Source: Streptomyces sp. CNQ-509 (lineage in GTDB: Bacteria; Actinomycetota; Actinomycetes; Streptomycetales; Streptomycetaceae). Taken from it: a DNA stretch of 64,000 nucleotides. Location: assembly GCF_001011035.1 (NCBI RefSeq), contig NZ_CP011492.1, positions 4,881,001 through 4,945,000 on the forward strand, given 5' to 3'. This document shows positions 49,182 through 58,369 of this stretch, piece by piece. Position 1 is the stretch's first letter; every line of letters begins with the position of its first letter. The position numbers and the translations under genes are program-made. The notes beneath the pieces are model-generated. The model searched no databases, was not told the DNA's origin, and worked only from the letters and a program-made list of their open reading frames with translations.

Positions 49182-50204
49182 ATGCTGATCGCTCAGCGTC
49201 CCTCACTCACCGAAGAGGTCGTCGAGGAGTACCGCTCCCGGTTCGTCATCGAGCCGCTGGAGCCCGGCTTCGGCTACACCCTCGGCAACTCCCTCCGCCG
49301 TACGCTCCTCTCCTCGATCCCGGGTGCCGCGGTCACCAACATCCGGATCGACGGCGTTCTGCACGAGTTCACCACCGTGCCGGGCGTCAAGGAGGACGTC
49401 ACCGACCTCATCCTCAACATCAAGCAGCTCGTCATCTCCTCCGAGCACGACGAGCCCGTCGTGATGTACCTGCGCAAGCAGGGCCCGGGCGTGGTGACCG
49501 CCGCCGACATCGCCCCGCCGGCCGGTGTCGAGGTGCACAACCCGGACCTGGTCCTGGCCACGCTCAACGGCAAGGGCAAGCTGGAGATGGAGCTGACCGT
49601 CGAGCGCGGCCGCGGCTACGTCTCCGCCGTGCAGAACAAGCAGGTCGGCCAGGAGATCGGCCGGATCCCGGTCGACTCCATCTACTCGCCGGTACTCAAG
49701 GTCAGCTACAAGGTCGAGGCGACCCGTGTCGAGCAGCGCACGGACTTCGACAAGCTGATCGTCGACATCGAGTCCAAGCCGTGCATGCGCCCCCGCGACG
49801 CGGTGGCCTCCGCCGGCAAGACCCTGGTCGAGCTCTTCGGCCTGGCCCGCGAGCTGAACATCGACGCCGAGGGCATCGACATGGGCCCGTCCCCCACGGA
49901 CGCCGCCCTGGCCGCGGACCTGGCGCTGCCGATCGAGGAGCTGGAGCTCACGGTCCGCTCGTACAACTGCCTCAAGCGCGAGGGCATCCACTCGGTGGGC
50001 GAGCTGGTGGCCCGCTCCGAGGCGGACCTCCTCGACATCCGCAACTTCGGCGCCAAGTCGATCGACGAGGTCAAGGCGAAGCTGGCCGGCATGGGCCTGG
50101 CCCTGAAGGACAGCCCGCCCGGATTCGACCCCACCTCGGCCGCCGACACCTTCGGCGCCGACGACGACGCCGACGCCGGCTTCGTCGAGACCGAGCAGTA
50201 CTGA
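49182..50204 (+). CDS. rpoA: DNA-directed RNA polymerase subunit alpha
   Basis: 340 residues. N-terminal dimerisation domain with EPLEPGFGYTLGNSLRRTLL and SSIPGAAVTNIRIDGVLHEF. Linker near residue 235; C-terminal domain with ELTVRSYNCLKREGIHSVGE and NFGAKSIDEVKAKLAGMGLA, which binds UP elements and activators. The tail is acidic. GGAAACACACAC precedes the ATG. rplQ follows after 77 nt. Confidence 0.98.
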   Translation: MLIAQRPSLTEEVVEEYRSRFVIEPLEPGFGYTLGNSLRRTLLSSIPGAAVTNIRIDGVLHEFTTVPGVKEDVTDLILNIKQLVISSEHDEPVVMYLRKQGPGVVTAADIAPPAGVEVHNPDLVLATLNGKGKLEMELTVERGRGYVSAVQNKQVGQEIGRIPVDSIYSPVLKVSYKVEATRVEQRTDFDKLIVDIESKPCMRPRDAVASAGKTLVELFGLARELNIDAEGIDMGPSPTDAALAADLALPIEELELTVRSYNCLKREGIHSVGELVARSEADLLDIRNFGAKSIDEVKAKLAGMGLALKDSPPGFDPTSAADTFGADDDADAGFVETEQY

Positions 50205-50281
50205 TGTCCCGGGGGGCGCGACGCCCCCCGGACCCCGATCACCGGTACCTGACACGGCCGGTGCGGTAAAGGAGAAACACC

Positions 50282-50857
50282 ATGCCGAAGCCCACCAAGG
50301 GCGCCCGACTGGGCGGCGGCGCGGCGCACGAGCGCGCCATGCTGCGGAACCTGGCCACCGCTCTCTTCGAGCACGGTCGCATCACCACGACCGAGGCCAA
50401 GGCCCGCAGGCTGCGTCCGTACGCCGAGCGGCTGGTGACCAAGGCGAAGAAGGGTGACCTTCACAACCGCCGCCAGGTCATGCAGCTCATCTCGGACAAG
50501 AGCGTGGTCCACACGCTCTTCACCGAGATCGGCCCGCGGTACGACAACCGCCCGGGCGGCTACACCCGGATCACCAAGATCGGCAACCGTCGCGGCGACA
50601 ACGCCAAGATGGCGGTGATCGAGCTGGTCGAGGCGCTGACCGTGCAGCAGGAGGCGGTCGGCGAGGCCGAGGCGGCGACGAAGCGCTCCGCGAAGGACGT
50701 GGCGGGCGAGGAGGCGGCGGCCGGTCTGAAGAAGGACACGGAGGCCGCCGGGGCGGCGGACGCCACCGAGGCCGGGGCCGCGGAGTCCGAGGCTGCGGAG
50801 TCCGAGGCCGGCGAGGCTGCCGAGTCCGCCGAGGGCAAGGACGCCAAGAACGCCTGA
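50282..50857 (+). CDS. rplQ: 50S ribosomal protein L17 with long acidic C-terminal tail
   Basis: 191 residues. The core (residues 1-115) is canonical: MPKPTKGARLGGGAAHERAM, TALFEHGRITTTEAKARRLR, IGPRYDNRPGGYTRITKIGN. The last about 70 residues are Ala/Glu-rich low complexity, a feature of Streptomyces L17 that is especially long here. Last gene of the alpha-type group. Confidence 0.97.
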   Translation: MPKPTKGARLGGGAAHERAMLRNLATALFEHGRITTTEAKARRLRPYAERLVTKAKKGDLHNRRQVMQLISDKSVVHTLFTEIGPRYDNRPGGYTRITKIGNRRGDNAKMAVIELVEALTVQQEAVGEAEAATKRSAKDVAGEEAAAGLKKDTEAAGAADATEAGAAESEAAESEAGEAAESAEGKDAKNA

Positions 50858-50876
50858 CACGCGTTTCGTGCATGAC

Positions 50877-50912
50877 GACGGGCCCGTTTCCCTCCGGGGG
50901 AGCGGGCCCGTC
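50877..50912 (+). terminator. Terminator between rplQ and truA
   Basis: GACGGGCCCG and CGGGCCCGTC, a 10-bp stem with a 16-nt loop. Each arm also contains the palindrome CGGGCCCG. truA follows within 30 nt, so read-through or a nearby promoter must serve it. Confidence 0.75.
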
Positions 50913-50939
50913 GCGCTGGGAGGAACGAGGAACAGGGCA

Positions 50940-51794
50940 GTGAGTGACGAGGTGGCGGCCGGCTGCGTACGGGTGCGGCTGGACCTGTCGTACGACGGGA
51001 GCGGCTTCTCCGGCTGGGCGCGGCAGCGCGAGGGGCAGCGGACGGTGCAGGAGGAGCTGGAGACGGCGCTGCGCGTCGTCCTGCGGGCGCCCGCGCCGTA
51101 CGAGCTGACGGTGGCGGGGCGTACGGACGCGGGGGTGCACGCGCGGGGGCAGGTGGCGCACGTCGACCTGCCGGAGCCGGTGTGGGCGGCGCAGGGGGAG
51201 CGGGGAGAACTACTGCTGCGGCGGCTGGCGGGGCGGCTGCCGCACGATGTCCGGGTCTGGCGGGTGACCGCCGCACCGCCGCACTTCAACGCCCGGTTCT
51301 CGGCGATCTGGCGCCGGTACGCGTACCGCGTCGGCGACGACCCCGGCGGCGTCGACCCGCTGCTCCGCGGCCACGTGCTGTGGCACAACCGGCCGCTCGA
51401 CGCCGCCGCGATGAACGCGGCGGCGGAGCTGCTGCTCGGGGAACACGACTTCGCGGCCTTCTGCAAGCGGCGGGAGGGGGCGACGACGATCCGGCGGCTG
51501 CTGGACCTGCGGTGGTCGCGGCGGGCGGACGGGGTGCTGGAGGCGACGGTGAAGGCGGACGCCTTCTGCCACAACATGGTGCGGGCGCTGGTCGGGGCGA
51601 TGCTTTTCGTCGGCGACGGGCACCGGGAGCCGGAGTGGGTGGGGCGGGTGCTGGGAGCGGCGGTACGGGACTCGGCGGTGCAGGTCGTGCGGCCGCACGG
51701 GCTGACGCTGGAGGAGGTGGGCTACCCGGCGGACGAGGCCCTGGCAGCCCGCAACACAGCCTCCCGCCGCCTCCGCACCCTGGGCGCCGACTAG
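50940..51794 (+). CDS. truA: tRNA pseudouridine(38-40) synthase
   Basis: 284 residues from GTG 50940 (VSDEVAAGCVRVRLDLSYDG). Family motifs: YDGSGFSGWARQ, the catalytic VAGRTDAGVHARGQVAH with Asp63, FNARFSAIWRRYAYRV, DFAAFCKRREG, and FCHNMVRALVGAM. Modifies U38-U40 in the anticodon stem. Location after rplQ is conserved in actinomycetes. Several in-frame codons lie upstream, but the binding site and homology favour this start. Confidence 0.96.
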   Translation: MSDEVAAGCVRVRLDLSYDGSGFSGWARQREGQRTVQEELETALRVVLRAPAPYELTVAGRTDAGVHARGQVAHVDLPEPVWAAQGERGELLLRRLAGRLPHDVRVWRVTAAPPHFNARFSAIWRRYAYRVGDDPGGVDPLLRGHVLWHNRPLDAAAMNAAAELLLGEHDFAAFCKRREGATTIRRLLDLRWSRRADGVLEATVKADAFCHNMVRALVGAMLFVGDGHREPEWVGRVLGAAVRDSAVQVVRPHGLTLEEVGYPADEALAARNTASRRLRTLGAD

Positions 51795-51989
51795 GAGATC
51801 CACCCCCCGCCCCGGGGGCTCCGCCCGTCTCCGGTGCGTACGGATGCCGGGCGCTGGTCCCCGTCACTCCCGAAATCCGGGGCTTCGCCCGCGGTGCCCC
51901 AGGCCCCGTCGCCCCCCGCCGGGTGACCCTGACCTCCCAGCCCCGTGCGCCTCGGCCTCGCGCGCCCCCGGCAGGGGTGGGGTGGGGGC

Positions 51990-53798
51990 ATGCGTTTTCT
52001 TGCCGGGCTCTGTTGCCTTCTTCTCCTCGCCGCCTGTGCCGGCCCCTCCTCCCTCGCCCCCGACGCCCGGCCCCCCGCCCCCTGTCGCGGTGTCGACTGC
52101 CTGCGTCACATGACCCTCCCCGAGAAGGCCGGGCAGATGATCCAGGTGCAGAACGCCTTCCTCGGCGACCCCCGCGACCTCGCCCGTCTCGGCATCGGTG
52201 CCATGCTCAGCGCCGGCGACGACGGCGGGCCCCGCGGCCCACGCGACGATGCCGCCGCGTGGGCCCGGATGGTCGACCGGTATCAGCGGGCAGCCCTGCG
52301 TGGCAGGCTGCGCATTCCGTTGCTCTACGGTGCCGACGCCGTGCACGGCATGAGCGGTACCACCGGGTCCGTGATCTTCCCGCACCACATCGGCATGGGC
52401 GCCACCCGCGATCCCGCTCTCGTCCGCCGCGCCGAGCGCGTCGCGCGGGACGAGACGCTCGGCGCCGGGGTGCGGTGGGCGTTCACGCCGTGCGTGTGCG
52501 TGCCGCAGGACGTGCGGTGGGGGCGTACCTACGAGGGGTACGCCGAGGATCCCGCCCTCGTGGGGAAGCTCGGCGCCGCCTCCGTGCGCGGGTTCCAGGG
52601 GCCCGCCCTCGGCCCCCGCTCCGTGCTCGCCACCGCCAAGCACTACCTCGGCGACGGCGGCACCGCCTACGGCACCGCCACCGGCGAAGGCCGGCTCCTC
52701 GACCAGGGCGACGTACGCGTCACGGAAGCCGAGCTGCGCCGCGTGCACCTCGCCCCGTACCGCGACGCCATCGCCGCCGGCGTCGGCTCCGTCATGGCCG
52801 GCTACAGCAGCGTCCACGGCACGAAGACCCACGGCGACCGGCGGCTCCTCACCGGCGTGCTCAAGGGCGAACTCGGCTTCCGCGGCTTCGTCGTCAGCGA
52901 CTACGACGCCGTGCAGCAGCTCCCCGGCAAGGACCTCGCCGCCCAGGTCGCGCGGGCCGTCAACGCCGGCATCGACATGGTCATGGTCTCCAGGGACTAC
53001 CGCGGCGTGCACCGCGCCCTCGTCGGCGGCGTCCGCCGCGGGGACATCCCCCGGCAGCGCGTGGACGACGCCGTACGCCGCATCCTCGCGGCCAAGGACC
53101 GCCTCGGGCTCTTCGACGACCCCTTCACCGATCCCGCCCGCACCGCCGCCGTCGGCTCCCCCCGGCACCGCGCCGTCGCGCGGCAGGTCGTACGGGCCTC
53201 GCAGGTGCTGCTCCGTAACGAACGCGGCGCGCTGCCGCTGCCGCGGCGCGGCCCGTACCGCATCGTCGTGGGCGGCAACGGCGCCGACGACCTGGGGCGG
53301 CAGCTCGGCGGCTGGTCGGTCGGCTGGCAGGGCGGTACGGGGCGGACGACGCGGGGGACGACGTTCCTCCAGGCGCTGCGGGCCGCCACCGCCGGCACCG
53401 GTATCGAGGTGGCGACCGAGGGGCGCGGCGACGTCGGGATCTGGGTCGGCGGCGAGAATCCGTACGCCGAGTGGTTCGGCGACTCCAGGACCCTTGCGCT
53501 GGGGGCGCGGAACGAGGCCGATCTCGCCGACGTGTGCGGGCGCGCGAAGACCTGCGTGGGCGTCCTGTACTCCGGGCGGCCGCTGGTGCTGGGGAAGGCG
53601 CTGGCGCGCACGGACGCCTTCGTGGCGGCGTGGCTGCCCGGGACGGAGGCGGGCGGGATCACGGACGCGCTCTTCGGGGCCGGGTTCAGCGGGCGGCTGC
53701 CGGTCACCTGGCCGCGCCGGGCGGCGGACGCCCCCGCTTCCCGGGAGGCGGGGGCGAATCCCCTGTTCCGGTACGGGGCCGGGCTCCGGCCCTACTGA
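51990..53798 (+). CDS. Glycoside hydrolase family 3 lipoprotein (beta-glucosidase/hexosaminidase type)
   Basis: 602 residues from ATG 51990. Signal peptide MRFLAGLCCLLLLAAC has a good lipobox (LAAC). The GH3 barrel includes HMTLPEKAGQMIQV, LLYGADAVHGMSG, TAKHYLGDGGTAYG, and the nucleophile region FRGFVVSDYDAVQ (Asp304). The second domain has ASQVLLRNERGALPLP and GFSGRLPVTWPRR. It probably hydrolyses beta-glycosides outside the membrane. SDYDAV stands where SDW is commonest in beta-glucosidases. Full-length, with both domains; 195 nt after truA. Confidence 0.92.
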   Translation: MRFLAGLCCLLLLAACAGPSSLAPDARPPAPCRGVDCLRHMTLPEKAGQMIQVQNAFLGDPRDLARLGIGAMLSAGDDGGPRGPRDDAAAWARMVDRYQRAALRGRLRIPLLYGADAVHGMSGTTGSVIFPHHIGMGATRDPALVRRAERVARDETLGAGVRWAFTPCVCVPQDVRWGRTYEGYAEDPALVGKLGAASVRGFQGPALGPRSVLATAKHYLGDGGTAYGTATGEGRLLDQGDVRVTEAELRRVHLAPYRDAIAAGVGSVMAGYSSVHGTKTHGDRRLLTGVLKGELGFRGFVVSDYDAVQQLPGKDLAAQVARAVNAGIDMVMVSRDYRGVHRALVGGVRRGDIPRQRVDDAVRRILAAKDRLGLFDDPFTDPARTAAVGSPRHRAVARQVVRASQVLLRNERGALPLPRRGPYRIVVGGNGADDLGRQLGGWSVGWQGGTGRTTRGTTFLQALRAATAGTGIEVATEGRGDVGIWVGGENPYAEWFGDSRTLALGARNEADLADVCGRAKTCVGVLYSGRPLVLGKALARTDAFVAAWLPGTEAGGITDALFGAGFSGRLPVTWPRRAADAPASREAGANPLFRYGAGLRPY

Positions 53799-53867
53799 AG
53801 GGGCGGGTGGGGTGCCGGCCGCGGCGTTTCCGGTCGTCCCGCGGGGGCGGGTCCCCCCCCGGCCCCC

Positions 53868-54830
53868 CTACCTCGCCGCGAACACCTCCGTGAACCCCTC
53901 CCGCCACGTCGGATGCCCCGGCTGCCACCCCAGCTCGCGCTTCGCCTTGTCGTTCGCCGCCCCCCGGCCTTCCGTCATCACCGTCGTCACCCACTTCCCC
54001 GCCGCCAGCCGCGCCAGCCACACCGGCAGTCGCCGCGGGGGCCGCGCGCCCATCGCCGCCGCCAGCCGCGGCAGCCATTCCTTCTGCGCCGCGGGGTCGT
54101 CGTCCGTGATGTTGTAGATGCCCGGCGTGCCCCGCTCCACCGCGGCGGCCGTCGCCGCCGCCGCGTCGTCGATGTGGATCAGCGAGATCACTCCCTCGCC
54201 GCGGCCCACCAGCGGCAGGAGGCGCTTGCGTACCATCTCCGCCTGCTCGCCGCCCGGGTAGATCGTCGTGCCGGGGCCGTAGAAGCCGCCGTAGCGCAGG
54301 ACGATGCCCTCGATGCCGGGGGCGCTGGTGACCGCCTCCTCCAGGTGCTTCATGGCGCCCAGGCTCTGCTCGGTGCCGGGGGGCGGGGTGGTGTCGAGCG
54401 GGTCGTCCTCGGTCTTGATCAGGCCGCCCTCGCGCTTGTACGGCCAGCCGGCGAAGCTCTGCGCGATGAACCGGCGGGTGCCGGTCTCGGCGGCCGCCGC
54501 CAGCAGGTTGTCGGTGCCCTCGCTGCGCAGCCTGTTGGTGGTGGCGAAGACGGTGTCGAGGCGGCGGAGGTCGCGGGCGCTCAGACTGGTCTGCTGGGAG
54601 AGGGCGGTGGCCTCGTGCACGATCACCTCGGGGGCGGCGTTCGCCACCGCTGCGCGTACGGCAGCCGCGTCGAGCACGTCGAGTACGACCGGCTCCGCGC
54701 CCGCCGCGCGCAGCCGCTCTGTCTTCGCCTCGCTCGTGGTGGTGCCGGTGACGGTGTGTCCGGCCGCGTTGAGCAGGGGTACGAGTCGGCTGCCTAGGGC
54801 GCCCGTGGCGCCAGTGACGAGGATCTTCAT
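53868..54830 (-). CDS. NAD(P)-dependent epimerase/dehydratase-like oxidoreductase (extended SDR)
   Basis: 320 residues on the minus strand. Rossmann start MKILVTGATGALGSRLVPLL with the GxxGxxG loop; VIVHEATALS; RFIAQSFAGWPYK in place of a classical YxxxK, where a Tyr and Lys lie close (WPYKREGG). Then GIEGIVLRYGGFYGPGT and the C-terminal RELGWQPGHPTWREGF. An atypical extended SDR; substrate unknown. Convergent with the GH3 gene. Confidence 0.88.
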   Translation of the reverse strand: MKILVTGATGALGSRLVPLLNAAGHTVTGTTTSEAKTERLRAAGAEPVVLDVLDAAAVRAAVANAAPEVIVHEATALSQQTSLSARDLRRLDTVFATTNRLRSEGTDNLLAAAAETGTRRFIAQSFAGWPYKREGGLIKTEDDPLDTTPPPGTEQSLGAMKHLEEAVTSAPGIEGIVLRYGGFYGPGTTIYPGGEQAEMVRKRLLPLVGRGEGVISLIHIDDAAAATAAAVERGTPGIYNITDDDPAAQKEWLPRLAAAMGARPPRRLPVWLARLAAGKWVTTVMTEGRGAANDKAKRELGWQPGHPTWREGFTEVFAAR

Positions 54831-54915
54831 GGGTCCAGCGGATCACCGCGCGCGCCCGCGCACCACGTGTGTTGCCCCGTTCGGGGGGCCGTTCTCGCCC
54901 GAAAGACTGGCGGGG

Positions 54916-55785
54916 CTACTGCTCCGTTGACTGCAGGGCCTGCTCCCGGCCGCGGTCCATGATGCGGCGGTAGACGTACGCCCCGGTGTCCCGTACGGCC
55001 TCGCTCGTCGGGGCGTCGTCGGCGGTGACGGCCTTGCCGTCGGCGTAGCCGGCGATGGTGAAGTAGGCATAGCGGCCGAGGGTGTTGCTCGTCAGCCGGC
55101 AGGCGGTGGCGCGGCAGAACTCGGGGACGCCCTGGCCGGGCAGCGACTCCAGGTTGCCCTTCGCCTGCTCGGCGGTGCGGGCGGCCGGACCCTCGTCGGC
55201 GAAGGCGGCGACGCCGACGGTGACCGCGGTTCCCTCGCGGGTGTAGGTGGCGCGCAGCAGCCGGTCGCAGCCGTTGGCGGTGAGGATCTTGCCGAGCTTG
55301 CTGGAGGCGCCGGAGGCGCAGTCGCGGGTGTGGTGGGTGGCCCTGCGCTCGTACGTGTGGCCGCTGACGGTGATCTCCGCGTTGGGGAAGAAGCTGTCGA
55401 CGGTGAGCGGGGCCGTGTCCTTGTCCGCGGAGGCGATGAACTCCTTGGGGTCCGGCGGCGGGGCCACCGAGGAGAACGACGGGTCGCCCTTGCCGCTCTC
55501 GCTCCCCGCGCCGGATATCCGGTCCTCCGAGGCGCTGCTCGACGGATCGTCGTCGCCGCCGGAGGTGGTGACGACGGCCGCGGCGACGGCGCCGGCTATC
55601 ACGACGGTGGCCAGCGCCCCGCCGACGATCGTCCACAGCCTCCGCTTGCGGCGCCGCTCGGCCGCCGCGGAGTCGGCGAGCGCGCTCCAGTCGGGCGCGG
55701 GCCCGCCGGATCCCGGCGGACCGAAGCCCGATCCCTGCCCCTGCCCCCCGGGGCCGCCGTAGCCGCCCCCCTGCCCGAAGCTCAT
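54916..55785 (-). CDS. Membrane-anchored hypothetical protein with Gly/Pro-rich N-terminus
   Basis: 289 residues on the minus strand from 55785 (MSFGQGGGYGGPGGQGQGSG). The Gly-rich cytosolic stretch ends near residue 48. It is followed by ERRRKRRLWTIVGGALATVV, one transmembrane helix (about 50-75), then a Ser/Asp-rich linker and an extracytoplasmic domain of about 190 residues with four cysteines (RDCASG, NGCDRL, EFCRATACRL). Start uncertain: an in-frame ATG 9 nt and a GTG 30 nt upstream are possible. This architecture is common in Streptomyces; function unknown. Confidence 0.75.
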   Translation of the reverse strand: MSFGQGGGYGGPGGQGQGSGFGPPGSGGPAPDWSALADSAAAERRRKRRLWTIVGGALATVVIAGAVAAAVVTTSGGDDDPSSSASEDRISGAGSESGKGDPSFSSVAPPPDPKEFIASADKDTAPLTVDSFFPNAEITVSGHTYERRATHHTRDCASGASSKLGKILTANGCDRLLRATYTREGTAVTVGVAAFADEGPAARTAEQAKGNLESLPGQGVPEFCRATACRLTSNTLGRYAYFTIAGYADGKAVTADDAPTSEAVRDTGAYVYRRIMDRGREQALQSTEQ

Positions 55786-55955
55786 GGCGGGCATCTTAAC
55801 CGGGCCCGCCGTCACCCGGACGGCGGCGTGGGGGCGGGGGGCGCCGCGGGGGGCGGTCCTGGGAGCGGTCCGCGGGCGTACGGGAATCGGGCGGGTCCCG
55901 TACGGCGCGGAAAACCCGTTTCGCCGGGGCGCCGCGGGCCGCGAGGATGGGGTGC

Positions 55956-57623
55956 ATGGGACACCTGGAGGCCGCGCACCTGGAGTACTACCTGCCGGAC
56001 GGGCGGCCGCTGCTCGGCGACGTCTCGTTCCGCGTCGGCGAGGGCGCGGCCGTGGCGCTGGTGGGGGCCAACGGGGCGGGGAAGACGACCCTGCTGCGGC
56101 TGCTCGCCGGGGAGCTGCAGCCGCACGGCGGCAGCATCTCGACCGGCGGCGGGCTGGGGGTGATGTCGCAGTTCGTCGGCTCGGTGCGGGACGAGCGTAC
56201 GGTCCGTGACCTGCTGGTCTCCGTCGCCCAGCCGCGGATCAGGACGGCCGCCGCGGCGGTCGACGAGGCCGAGTTGCTGATGGGGGTCCGGGGGGCCGCT
56301 CCCCCGGAAGAGCACAGTATGGAGCGGGACGACGAGCGGGCCCAGCTCGCGTACGCGCAGGCGCTGAGTGACTGGGCGGAGGCCCGGGGGTACGAGGCGG
56401 AGACGCTGTGGGACAAGTGCACGACGGCCGCCCTGGGCGTGCCGTACGAGCGGGCCCAGTGGCGCGAGGTGCGGACGCTGTCGGGCGGCGAGCAGAAGCG
56501 GCTGGTGCTGGAGGCGCTGCTGCGCGGCACGGACGAGGTGCTGCTGCTCGACGAGCCGGACAACTATCTGGACGTGCCGGGTAAGTTGTGGCTGGAGCAG
56601 CAGCTCCGCGAGACGCCGAAGACGGTGCTGTTCGTCAGTCACGACCGGGAGCTGCTGGCGCGCAGCGCGGAGAAGATCGTCAGCGTCGAGCCGGGCCCCG
56701 CGGGCAGCGACGTATGGGTGCACGGCGGCGGCTTCGGCACGTACCACCAGGCGCGCAAGGAGCGCTTCGAGCGCTTCGAGGAGCTGCGCAGGCGCTGGGA
56801 CGAGGAGCACGCGAAGCTCAAGCGGCTGGTCATCATGTACAAGCAGAAGGCCGCGTTCAACTCCGACATGGCCTCGCGCTACCGGGCTGCGCAGACGCGG
56901 CTGCGGAAGTTCGAGGAGGCCGGCCCGCCGATGGCGCCGCCGCGGGAGCAGGACATCCGGATGCGGTTGCGCGGCGGGCGGACCGGGGTGCGGGCGATCA
57001 CGTGCGAGGAGCTGGAGCTGAGCGGGCTGATGAGCCCGTTCTCGCTGGAGGTCTTCTACGGCGAGCGGGTCGCGGTGCTCGGCTCGAACGGCTCGGGGAA
57101 GTCGCACTTCCTGCGGCTGCTGGCCGGGGGCCCCGCGGGAGAGGCAGTGGCGCACAGCGGGGCGTGGAAGCTGGGCGCCCGCGTGGTGCCGGGGCACTTC
57201 GCGCAGACCCACGCGCACCCGGAGCTGCAGGGGCGCACGCTGCTGGACATCCTGTGGAAGGACCACGCGAAGGACAAGGGCGCGTCGATGTCGGCCCTGC
57301 GCCGGTACGAGCTGGACCGGGCGGCGGAGCAGCCCTTCGAGCGGCTCTCCGGCGGCCAGCAGGCCCGGTTCCAGATCCTGCTGCTGGAGCTGGAGGGGTC
57401 GACGGCGCTGCTGCTCGACGAGCCGACGGACAACCTCGACCTGGAGAGCGCGGAGGCGCTCCAGGAGGGCCTTGAGGCGTACGAGGGGACGGTGCTGGCG
57501 GTGACGCACGACCGCTGGTTCGCGCGCAGCTTCGACCGGTTCCTGCTCTTCGGCGCGGACGGCCGGGTCCGGGAGACGCCGGAGGCGGTCTGGGACGAGG
57601 GCCGGGTGGCCCGGCGGCGGTGA
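55956..57623 (+). CDS. ABC-F family ATP-binding protein
   Basis: 555 residues from ATG 55956, with GAGG 9 nt upstream (ATG 55947 has none). Two ATPase domains on one chain and no membrane part. First: GANGAGKTT, LSGGEQKRL, LLLDEPDNYLD. Linker near residues 250-330: RKERFERFEELRRRWDEEHA. Second: GSNGSGKSH, LSGGQQARF, LLLDEPTDNLDLES. Duplicated soluble ATPases of this kind act on ribosomes (EttA-like or antibiotic-resistance factors). DEPDNYLD in place of DEPTNHLD marks a divergent subgroup. Substrate or role not assignable. Confidence 0.9.
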   Translation: MGHLEAAHLEYYLPDGRPLLGDVSFRVGEGAAVALVGANGAGKTTLLRLLAGELQPHGGSISTGGGLGVMSQFVGSVRDERTVRDLLVSVAQPRIRTAAAAVDEAELLMGVRGAAPPEEHSMERDDERAQLAYAQALSDWAEARGYEAETLWDKCTTAALGVPYERAQWREVRTLSGGEQKRLVLEALLRGTDEVLLLDEPDNYLDVPGKLWLEQQLRETPKTVLFVSHDRELLARSAEKIVSVEPGPAGSDVWVHGGGFGTYHQARKERFERFEELRRRWDEEHAKLKRLVIMYKQKAAFNSDMASRYRAAQTRLRKFEEAGPPMAPPREQDIRMRLRGGRTGVRAITCEELELSGLMSPFSLEVFYGERVAVLGSNGSGKSHFLRLLAGGPAGEAVAHSGAWKLGARVVPGHFAQTHAHPELQGRTLLDILWKDHAKDKGASMSALRRYELDRAAEQPFERLSGGQQARFQILLLELEGSTALLLDEPTDNLDLESAEALQEGLEAYEGTVLAVTHDRWFARSFDRFLLFGADGRVRETPEAVWDEGRVARRR

Positions 57624-57675
57624 TCTCCGGGGCCGACGGGGGCCGGGCCGGCGCCGGGGGAGCGGCAGGGGTGTT

Positions 57676-57705
57676 TTGACCTGGTGGCGCGGGCCCCGGT
57701 ATTCT
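57676..57705 (+). promoter_or_regulatory. Near-consensus vegetative promoter for rplM-rpsI
   Basis: TTGACC (57676-57681), an 18-nt spacer and TATTCT (57700-57705). One of the best HrdB-type matches in the window. Predicted start near 57712, with a leader of about 170 nt. Confidence 0.8.
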
Positions 57706-57883
57706 GCTGGATTGTTGTGCGTATTGGCTGCTCGTTCTCACGCGTGAGGCCGTTACGCCTGGTCCACCAGGACGATTGATCAGCGATCACCGTCGGTTTG
57801 CGTCGCCGGCGCGGTCTACTGCTGTCGTGATCTCCGGGTGACCTTGTCAGAGAACACCCACTGAAGAAGCGAAGGCTACGACC

Positions 57884-58327
57884 GTGCGTACGTACAGCCC
57901 CAAGCCCGGCGACGTCCAGCGTCAGTGGCACGTCATCGACGCCACCGACGTCGTTCTGGGCCGCCTGGCCTCCCAGGTCGCCCAGTTGCTGCGTGGTAAG
58001 CACAAGCCGGTGTACGCGCCTCACGTCGACGCTGGTGACTTCGTCATCATCATCAACGCCGACAAGGTGCACCTCTCCGGCAACAAGCGGACCCAGAAGC
58101 TGGCCTACCGCCACTCCGGCTACCCCGGCGGTCTCCGCTCCGTCCGCTACGACGAGCTGATGGACAAGAACCCGGAGAAGGCCGTCGAGAAGGCCGTCCG
58201 CGGCATGCTGCCCAAGAACACCCTGGGCCGTCAGATGCTCAGCAAGCTGAAGGTGTACCGCGGTGCCGAGCACCCGCACGCCGCTCAGCAGCCGGTCCCG
58301 TACGAGATCACCCAGGTCGCGCAGTAG
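57884..58327 (+). CDS. rplM: 50S ribosomal protein L13
   Basis: 147 residues from GTG 57884 (VRTYSPKPGDVQRQWHVIDA). DVVLGRLASQVAQLLRGKHK, FVIIINADKVHLSGNKRTQK, RHSGYPGGLRSVRYDELMDK, AVRGMLPKNTLGRQMLSKLK. An early 50S assembly protein. rpsI follows after 42 nt. Confidence 0.98.
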   Translation: MRTYSPKPGDVQRQWHVIDATDVVLGRLASQVAQLLRGKHKPVYAPHVDAGDFVIIINADKVHLSGNKRTQKLAYRHSGYPGGLRSVRYDELMDKNPEKAVEKAVRGMLPKNTLGRQMLSKLKVYRGAEHPHAAQQPVPYEITQVAQ

Positions 58328-58369
58328 TCCCGGCCACACCCCCTAGAGACAGAGAAGCTGAGGAGAATC

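Noticed and set aside
53799..53867. Terminator between the convergent GH3 and epimerase genes
   Set aside because: Only short G/C runs with poor complementarity; no convincing stem.
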